Shown here one piece after another: positions 54,326 through 60,058 of a DNA stretch of 60,058 nucleotides. Source of the stretch: Planctomycetota bacterium (GTDB lineage Bacteria > Planctomycetota > PLA2 > JAEUHO01); assembly GCA_029259775.1 (NCBI GenBank), contig JAJDEN010000026.1, forward strand, positions 1 through 60,058, in the 5' to 3' direction. The translations under genes and the position numbers were made by a program. The notes beneath the pieces were generated by a model. The model was not told the origin of the DNA and ran no database searches. It saw only the letters and a program-made list of their open reading frames with translations. The first letter of the stretch is position 1. Each line of letters begins with the position of its first letter.

Positions 54326-56443
54326 CTACAGGGGCGGACGCAGTTGCAGCTCCGGGCGCGGCTTGGGGACGCGCTCGTCGTCGAAGCCACCTCCTGCAGC
54401 GATCTTGGACAGCAGATCGCGGATGTCGTTGATCGTGCCCCGGGCCAGGTCCGCTTGCGCTACCTCGTGCCACGGGTAGGGGCTCTCGGTCTTGGCCCGT
54501 TCGATCAGGTCGTCCCACGTGGCGTCCCACGGGGCGCCCGTGTCCACGTACGCCTCTTGGAGCTTCTGGAGTTGGGTCTGCAAGACGGCGAGCGTCGAGC
54601 GGAATCGCGTCCAGCGGTGGGCGTCCCACGTCATCCGCGTCCCGTCGAGGTGGTCCTTGTGGAAGCGTCCCCGTAGCGCCTCCGCCGCCGCCGCGCCGCC
54701 GCCGGCGAGCGTCTCGATCTGCGCGGGCGTCATCTCGAGGTTCAGTCCGCCCTCGCCCGTGCCGAGGTTCACGTGCGCGATCCGGTCCGTGTAGCCGGGC
54801 ACGGTCAGCAGCGTGTTGTCGACCCAGTTCTGCATGGCCCCGATCAGCTTGCCGGCGAACCCACCCAGACTGCCCGGCGTCTCGTCGCCCGCATCGGCCA
54901 TGCGGAACCACGACGGGTTCTTTCCTTCGCTGTAGCTCTTCACCATCGTGACGCGCTCCGCCTCGTCGATCGTGCGAGCGTGGTAGCGCAGGTTGATGGC
55001 GAACGTGGGCCACTTCGGAATCATCTGGTCGAACAGATGCACGGGGAAGTTGCTGCTCAGGCCGCCGTCCGAGAACCAAAGCGCCTCGGGCCGATGCCGT
55101 TCCTTCGGAGCGCCTTCGAGCGCGTTCGCCGGATTCGCGACCTTGGCCTTGGTCTCGTCGGTCTGGTCCTTCCCCCAGGACTGCCATGCGGAACTCGCCT
55201 TCGAGTTGCGTTTGTCCGTCCAGTCGAGGGACCAGAGCGGCACCGCGCTCAGAAGGAACGGGAAGCTCAGGCTCATGCGTGCCGCGAGGAGGATGGGCAG
55301 ATCATGAGCCGCCGGCAACGGAAGCCTCGGATGCATGCTCCGAAACATCGCCTTGGAGCGCACGCTGCGCCGTGGGTTGGCGACGATCTTCTTGCCGTGG
55401 ATCACGAGGTGCTCCACGACGTCGGCGGGGAACAGGCGCGCAAACTCCGCGGGGTCGAAGAACATGTCCCGCTGCTCGAACGGAATCAGGTACGGGCGAC
55501 CGTGGGTCACGCACGTGGTCATCGTGCGCAAGTTGATGGGCGGCTCGACGCCGCGGAGATCTCCGAAGGTGACGGGCGCGGGGTTCTCACTCGTGGGGCC
55601 GCGGCCCGCCAGGAGCTGGACCTGCTCGTGCAGCCAGGGGGTCAGCGCGGGATCACCGCCACCGTGCGACGTGGGCATGCCGAGGCACATCCCGAAGAGG
55701 TCCGACGGAACGTGTCGCGGGAGGCGCCCCACGAAGCACGTGACGGCGCTCAGGACGTAGCCGGCGAGCAGGAGCGTGAGCGCGAGCACCTCAGGCAGCA
55801 CCCACGTCACCGTGTCGCCGTCGGCCAGCGCCTGCGGCCCGAGGCTCCAGCCGGTGAGAAGCACGAGTGTGCCGAGGCCCACGCGTACGCCCGTGCCGCG
55901 TCCCAGCAGACCTGCCAGCACGAAGAACAGGCCCGCGGCGATCGCCGAGCCGAGCGCCACGACGAGCGCGGGCAGCACGGCGTCTGCCGCCGCGCCGCGT
56001 CCAAGGAGCGCGATGACGCCGGCGAGCAGAAGGCCCGGCACGAGCCCGAGGAAGGCGCGGGGCGACGAAAAGAGCACCACGCGCAGGGCACCCAGCCCCT
56101 TCGCGGCCTGGCCGGATTTCCCGATCAGCAGCATGGCCAACTTGAACACGGGAGCGCTCCCGTCGGTCGGTTGGAACAACTGCAGCAGGTTCGAGCGTTG
56201 CGTCGTCTTGCTCGTTCCTCCGAGCCACGTCGACAGCTCACCGAGTTGCTCGAAGTTCTCCCCGTGGCCGGCCGTGCGCCCGTACTGCGCGGCCGCGGTC
56301 ACGACGGCAGCGATGGCGCCGGCCGACGTTCCGGCGATGTTGCGAAAGTCGTAGTCCTTCGACAGCTTCTCGATCGCGCGCGGGAAGACGACCCCGCTCG
56401 TGATGCCGCCTTTCATGACCAAGTCACAACGATGGCGTGCCAT
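54326..56443 (-). CDS. patatin-like phospholipase with transmembrane insertion
   Basis: The 705 residues start at ATG 56443 behind GAGGGGAG. The oxyanion loop KGGITSGVVF (11-20), nucleophile elbow GTSAG (S40) and catalytic pair D459-G460 (WFSDGGLSSNFPVHLFDQM) are all present, so it should hydrolyse phospholipids. Between S40 and D459 four hydrophobic helices (about 119-237) are inserted, placing the catalytic fold at the membrane. The C-terminal region has a second alpha/beta segment. It is divergent from the nuclease gene, with 221 bases between starts. Patatins act as toxins or effectors in several defence systems, but this architecture also occurs in general lipid metabolism. Confidence 0.85.
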   Translation of the reverse strand: MARHRCDLVMKGGITSGVVFPRAIEKLSKDYDFRNIAGTSAGAIAAVVTAAAQYGRTAGHGENFEQLGELSTWLGGTSKTTQRSNLLQLFQPTDGSAPVFKLAMLLIGKSGQAAKGLGALRVVLFSSPRAFLGLVPGLLLAGVIALLGRGAAADAVLPALVVALGSAIAAGLFFVLAGLLGRGTGVRVGLGTLVLLTGWSLGPQALADGDTVTWVLPEVLALTLLLAGYVLSAVTCFVGRLPRHVPSDLFGMCLGMPTSHGGGDPALTPWLHEQVQLLAGRGPTSENPAPVTFGDLRGVEPPINLRTMTTCVTHGRPYLIPFEQRDMFFDPAEFARLFPADVVEHLVIHGKKIVANPRRSVRSKAMFRSMHPRLPLPAAHDLPILLAARMSLSFPFLLSAVPLWSLDWTDKRNSKASSAWQSWGKDQTDETKAKVANPANALEGAPKERHRPEALWFSDGGLSSNFPVHLFDQMIPKWPTFAINLRYHARTIDEAERVTMVKSYSEGKNPSWFRMADAGDETPGSLGGFAGKLIGAMQNWVDNTLLTVPGYTDRIAHVNLGTGEGGLNLEMTPAQIETLAGGGAAAAEALRGRFHKDHLDGTRMTWDAHRWTRFRSTLAVLQTQLQKLQEAYVDTGAPWDATWDDLIERAKTESPYPWHEVAQADLARGTINDIRDLLSKIAAGGGFDDERVPKPRPELQLRPPL

Positions 56444-56664
56444 GCGCACTCCCCTCATCAAGGCGGCTGATTCGATTCCACACCGTCGCCGCACCGGAAG
56501 GAAGATAGCGATTTCATCCATTCGGCGCCACGGACCGAGCGCAGGGCGCGTGATGAAGGCCATTGGTGGCCTTGTCGGTCCGAGCAGAACCCGCTACAAC
56601 GTCGGAGCTGCCTCGCATGTGCGCGCCTGCTGTGGCGGCCCTGCTTGTGCCTGGGGAGGTGATC

Positions 56665-58119
56665 GTGGCGCACCGACTGTCGAAGTCTCGCTTTCTGGCG
56701 GGCCTGCAATGCCTCAAACAGCAGTGGTGGCGCGTGCACGAGCCCGACGCGCCCGAGCTTGTCCCCGATGCCAAGCAACAAGTCATCTTCGATCGTGGAA
56801 CGGAGGTGGGGGAGCTTGCCTGCCAGTACGTGCCAGGCGGCGTACAGATCGACTTCGATCCACGCGATCGCGACGGCGCCGTCGATGCCACACGCGAGGC
56901 CATGCAGGAGGGCGCGAGCGCGATCTACGAGGCGTGTTTCGAAGAGGACGACGTGTTCGTGGCCGTCGACATCCTCGAACGTACCGACGCCGGCTGGACC
57001 CTCATCGAAGTGAAGTCCTCGACGCGCGTGAAGAGCGTGCATGAGCCCGACGTCGCGATTCAGCTTCACGTGCTGCGTACGGCGGGTCTGGATGTGACGC
57101 GGGTCGATCTCATGGCCGTGAATCGCGCATGCACGCATCCCGATCTCTCCGACCTCTTCACGCGCCACGATGTGACGCAGCAGGCGGAGGACCTCCAACC
57201 AGGGCTCGCGGAGGCCCTGGCGACGCAGCGTGAAGCGCTCGGAGGGCCGCTGCCCGACGTTGCGATCGGAGAGCACTGCCGAGATCCGTTCGCGTGTCCC
57301 TTCCTGTCGCGCTGCTGGCCGGCCGTCCCCGCGGACCACGTGAGCTCGCTCTATCGCGGCGGGAAGAAGGCGCTCGCTCTCCAGGCTGCGGGCATCGAAC
57401 GCATCGCCGGGATCCCCCCCGAGACCGAACTCAGCGAGACGCAGTGGCGCCAGGTCCGGTCCGTGACGGCGGGGCAGCGCATCATCGAGCCGGGGCTGAA
57501 GGAAGCGCTGGATCGACTCGCAGGCCCGCTGGGCTTCTTCGACTTCGAGACGGTGGCCCCTGCCGTCCCGCGGTGGCCAGGCTGCCATCCCTACGACGCC
57601 GTGCCCGTGCAGTTCGTGTCGTTCGTGGAGGGGAGTGCCGCGCCCGTGGCATGGATCGCGTCCCACGGCACCGACCCCCGTCCGGAGGCCGCCGCGCGGC
57701 TGCTCGACGCGCTTGCGGGCTCCGGCGTGGTGTTGGCCTGGAACGCACCGTTCGAGAAGCGTGGCATCGCGACGATCGCGGAGGCCGTGCCCGCGCTCGC
57801 CGCGGACCTCCACGCGCTCTCCGACCGCGTGGTCGACTTGCTGCCCATCGTCCGCGACTGCGTCTACGACCCCGCCTTCGCGGGCAGCTTCTCCCTGAAG
57901 AACGTCCTGCCCGCGCTGGTGCCGGAGCTGAGCTACGACGGCCTCGCTATCCGGGACGGCACGACCGCCAGCAACGAGCTGGAACGCATGCTGCTCTCGG
58001 CGGAGCCGCTGCCTGACGCCGAGGTGTTGGCCCTGAGCACCGATCTCAATGCGTACTGCAGCGTCGACACCATGGGGCTCGTGAAGATGTACGAGCGGCT
58101 GCGCGAGCTGGCAGGTTGA
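56665..58119 (+). CDS. DUF2779-type protein: Cas4-like nuclease fused to DEDDy exonuclease fold
   Basis: The 484 residues start at GTG 56665, five bases after GGGGAGG. The N-terminal half has a PD-(D/E)xK core (VAVDILERTDAGWTLIEVKS, with D102, E115, K117) and four cysteines (C16, C205, C211, C217) that match the Cas4/AddB iron-sulfur pattern. The second half is an RNase H-like exonuclease (DUF2779) with FFDFETVAPA (D293, E295), LAWNAPFEKRG and YCSVD, the three DEDDy motifs. It thus couples two nuclease folds. DUF2779 proteins are found in many phyla, often solitary; biological role is unknown. An ATG at 56617 or earlier gives longer N-termini with poorer signals. Confidence 0.82.
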   Translation: MAHRLSKSRFLAGLQCLKQQWWRVHEPDAPELVPDAKQQVIFDRGTEVGELACQYVPGGVQIDFDPRDRDGAVDATREAMQEGASAIYEACFEEDDVFVAVDILERTDAGWTLIEVKSSTRVKSVHEPDVAIQLHVLRTAGLDVTRVDLMAVNRACTHPDLSDLFTRHDVTQQAEDLQPGLAEALATQREALGGPLPDVAIGEHCRDPFACPFLSRCWPAVPADHVSSLYRGGKKALALQAAGIERIAGIPPETELSETQWRQVRSVTAGQRIIEPGLKEALDRLAGPLGFFDFETVAPAVPRWPGCHPYDAVPVQFVSFVEGSAAPVAWIASHGTDPRPEAAARLLDALAGSGVVLAWNAPFEKRGIATIAEAVPALAADLHALSDRVVDLLPIVRDCVYDPAFAGSFSLKNVLPALVPELSYDGLAIRDGTTASNELERMLLSAEPLPDAEVLALSTDLNAYCSVDTMGLVKMYERLRELAG

Positions 58120-58138
58120 GCCACGCCGCATCTCGCTC

Positions 58139-60058
58139 CTACTTCAAGACGATCTCGACGTCCTTGTCGCCCGCTTGGACCGAGCCGTGCGCGCCCAGCT
58201 TCTTCAGGCCTTCGCCGACGGTGATCAGGCGATACGTGCCCGGCGCGAGCGGACCGATGCGGAAGGCGCCGGTCGCGGCGTTCAGGGAATCGAGCGCCCT
58301 TGTCCAGCGACCCAGCGCCCAGATCGACTCGACGTTCGGTGCGCCCGCTCCGCGCGTCAGGCGTCCCGTGATCCACAGGGCCGGCGTGGGCTCCAGGGTG
58401 ACGTGCTGCCCGGGCCGTACGTCGGCCACGGAGGCCATCTGGACGGCGGCGCCCTGGGTAGAGGCAAACTCGACGGTGTAGCGAACGCCGCGCGGCAGGC
58501 GCTCGAAGCGGAAGTTCCCCTTCTCGTCGATCTTCGTTTGGACCCGCCAGACCGAGTCGTCCTGCGCCCACGCATACGCCCTGTTGGGCATCGTCTCCGC
58601 GAGCCACTTCGTGTCCACGCTGCCCGTGATCACCCCATCCAGACGGGGCACCCGGACGACGACATCCTTCGCGCCCGCTTGCACGCCGGGTAGGAGGGCG
58701 AGCATGCCCTGTCCGCCTGCCTTCTCGAACACGCCGAGGCGGTACGTGCCGCTCTTCAGCCCACCGATCCGGAAGGCGTGGGGCGCTCCCTCGACCGGTT
58801 TCGATCCCCGAGCGGAATCCGGGAACCCGAACCAGCGGAGTGGGAAGGCCTCGAGCCTGGCCACGTCGACATCGGCAAGGCCCGGGCCCTCGAAGCGCCC
58901 GGTGATCGTCAAACCGCGCTTCGCACGCAGGACGACGCCCGTCGCATGCGAGGCGGCCCGTACGGGGGCCGCTTCGGTGTAGAGCCCGGCATCCCCCAGA
59001 CTCCAGCGGTCGATCTCGACGGTGACCTCGACGCCTTCCGGCAGGGCGTAGAACACGAACTCGCCTGCAGCGTTCGTGTCGATGCCCGCGGTTGCTTCGT
59101 AGTCCTCCTGGCCCTCGTCGGGCGGCCAGGCCACCTCAATGCGCAAGCCCTCCAAGGACCCGGCGCCGGCCACCTCCACCTTGCCGCGCAACGTCGCGCC
59201 GCCGCCGTGGACCCACATGTGTCGGAAGCGACCGGCGTGCAGCGTGCCGGCGAAGGTCGCGTCGCGGTAGCCGGGCGGCAGGATCAGCTCCGCGTCCACC
59301 ACCCTCAGGATCTTCGGGTCGTCGTGGACGAACCGGAAGTGCCCGCGCTCGTCCAACTTGATCTCGCGCGTGCCCACCATCAACTTGATGCCGGGGACCG
59401 GCTTGTCGTGGTCATCGGTGACGCGCCCGAGGAACGCCGGGATCTCCGAGACGCGGACCTCGATCACCTCGGGCAGGGTCCTAGGAAGCTCCATCCCGAC
59501 CGGTGGGTAGGGGAGGGCCTCCTTGGCCTCGTCTTGCATCCTGTCGATGCGCAGCGTGAAGGGGCCGTCGCCTTGCACCTCCCGCGAGGCAGCGCCGTTC
59601 GTGCCGCGGTGCGAGCCCCGGAGGTACCCGGCGTAATCCTCGATCCGCATGCGGAAGCGCGGGACGGGCTTGCCGTCGGGCAGGACGACGCGCACGGTCA
59701 CCTGATGCCGCGGCGTCGGCTCGGCGGTCAGTTGCAGGTCGTCGCGCGGGGCTTGGACATCCTGCGCGAGGCGCACCTCACGCCCGCCCGTGGTCAACCA
59801 GAGCTCCACGGGCTGGCGCCCTTCGAGCTCGATCAGGAACGAGCCGTCCTCGTCCGTCCAGTCGGTGCCCAGGTTCACGTCGTCTTCGAAGTTCCTGTAG
59901 GCCTCGATGTGCTCGCCTTCCAGCGGCGTGCCGTCGGGTCGGCGCAGCACGCCGCGCAGGTGCCGGTCGTCGTCGAGCTGGAGCACGACCCCCGTGCGCG
60001 ACTCGCCCGGCTGCAGATCCAGCAGCTCGACCTCGGCACCGCCGTCACGGTCCGCGCC
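58139..60058 (-). CDS. large carboxypeptidase-regulatory-like beta-domain protein (open at the right edge)
   Basis: The frame is open from 58139 to the window edge, giving 639 residues of a longer protein. It has at least six beta-domains with the turn pattern G-x-F-x-(I/F)...L-x-x-G-x-Y/x-(L/V), e.g. TDEDGSFLIELEG, TNAAGEFVFYALPEGVEVTV, DEKGNFRFERLPRGVRYTVE and ATGAFRIGPLAPGTYRLITV. This is the CarboxypepD_reg (transthyretin-like) module as found in TonB receptors and large secreted proteins. A signal peptide should lie beyond the window. It is similar in kind to the truncated protein at the left edge. Confidence 0.8.
   Translation of the reverse strand, partial: GADRDGGAEVELLDLQPGESRTGVVLQLDDDRHLRGVLRRPDGTPLEGEHIEAYRNFEDDVNLGTDWTDEDGSFLIELEGRQPVELWLTTGGREVRLAQDVQAPRDDLQLTAEPTPRHQVTVRVVLPDGKPVPRFRMRIEDYAGYLRGSHRGTNGAASREVQGDGPFTLRIDRMQDEAKEALPYPPVGMELPRTLPEVIEVRVSEIPAFLGRVTDDHDKPVPGIKLMVGTREIKLDERGHFRFVHDDPKILRVVDAELILPPGYRDATFAGTLHAGRFRHMWVHGGGATLRGKVEVAGAGSLEGLRIEVAWPPDEGQEDYEATAGIDTNAAGEFVFYALPEGVEVTVEIDRWSLGDAGLYTEAAPVRAASHATGVVLRAKRGLTITGRFEGPGLADVDVARLEAFPLRWFGFPDSARGSKPVEGAPHAFRIGGLKSGTYRLGVFEKAGGQGMLALLPGVQAGAKDVVVRVPRLDGVITGSVDTKWLAETMPNRAYAWAQDDSVWRVQTKIDEKGNFRFERLPRGVRYTVEFASTQGAAVQMASVADVRPGQHVTLEPTPALWITGRLTRGAGAPNVESIWALGRWTRALDSLNAATGAFRIGPLAPGTYRLITVGEGLKKLGAHGSVQAGDKDVEIVLK

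Noticed and set aside
49806..55187. Two very long minus-strand frames (1057 and 683 residues) over the ABC exporter, queA and queG
   Set aside because: The plus-strand genes show complete family motifs; these frames contain none.

Overview
The window is a GC-rich, densely coding bacterial chromosome segment. No rRNA, tRNA or CRISPR array was seen. The gene content suggests an uncultured member of the Planctomycetota or a similar lineage. The pointers are a Ser/Thr kinase fused to a formylglycine-generating-enzyme-like domain, a MoxR ATPase with a CoxE-type VWA partner, an ECF sigma factor with a very long anti-sigma protein, many unique secreted proteins, and carboxypeptidase-regulatory-like beta-domain proteins at both ends. 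The lineage is an inference from these families, not a proven assignment.

Layout. 1-2.9 kb: the first residues of an IS transposase lie directly against a beta-domain protein that probably lost its N-terminus, followed by a YciI-like secreted protein and a small secreted protein. 3.0-9.9 kb (minus strand): secreted HEAT/VWA protein, DUF6265-like protein, AraC regulator, PriA helicase and an unrecognised exported protein. 10-18.5 kb: a HAD phosphatase, a tandem intergenic repeat, then a minus-strand signalling operon (small exported protein, NtrY-like histidine kinase, Ser/Thr kinase-FGE fusion). 18.7-25.9 kb: MoxR ATPase, VWA protein, NtrC-type sigma-54 activator, ECF sigma and anti-sigma pair, small membrane protein.

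26.0-36.5 kb is the energy block: a tightly overlapping Mrp-type cation/proton antiporter operon in the order E-F-G-A(C-terminal half)-B-C-D, then two further NuoL/M-like antiporter subunits separated by an unnamed two-helix protein. A K+-dependent-type membrane pyrophosphatase follows. These genes would link proton and sodium gradients, with the pyrophosphatase as an extra ion pump.

36.8-54.2 kb: an HtrA-like protease, a GT87-type glycosyltransferase overlapping two methyltransferases, a secreted parallel-beta-helix protein, and a two-gene MscK-like mechanosensitive channel (separate periplasmic coiled-coil subunit plus MscS pore). Then come a TauE/SafE permease with dTDP-sugar-type genes, an ABC exporter, and queA-queG for the last two steps of queuosine synthesis. 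54.3-60 kb: a membrane-inserted patatin phospholipase divergent from a Cas4-like/DEDDy nuclease fusion, and a large beta-domain protein running off the right edge.

Intergenic DNA is short but rich in repeats: REP-like GTAGGGGC palindromes, a 152-158 bp tandem element, and GTGTCC hexamer runs that sit between convergent genes.
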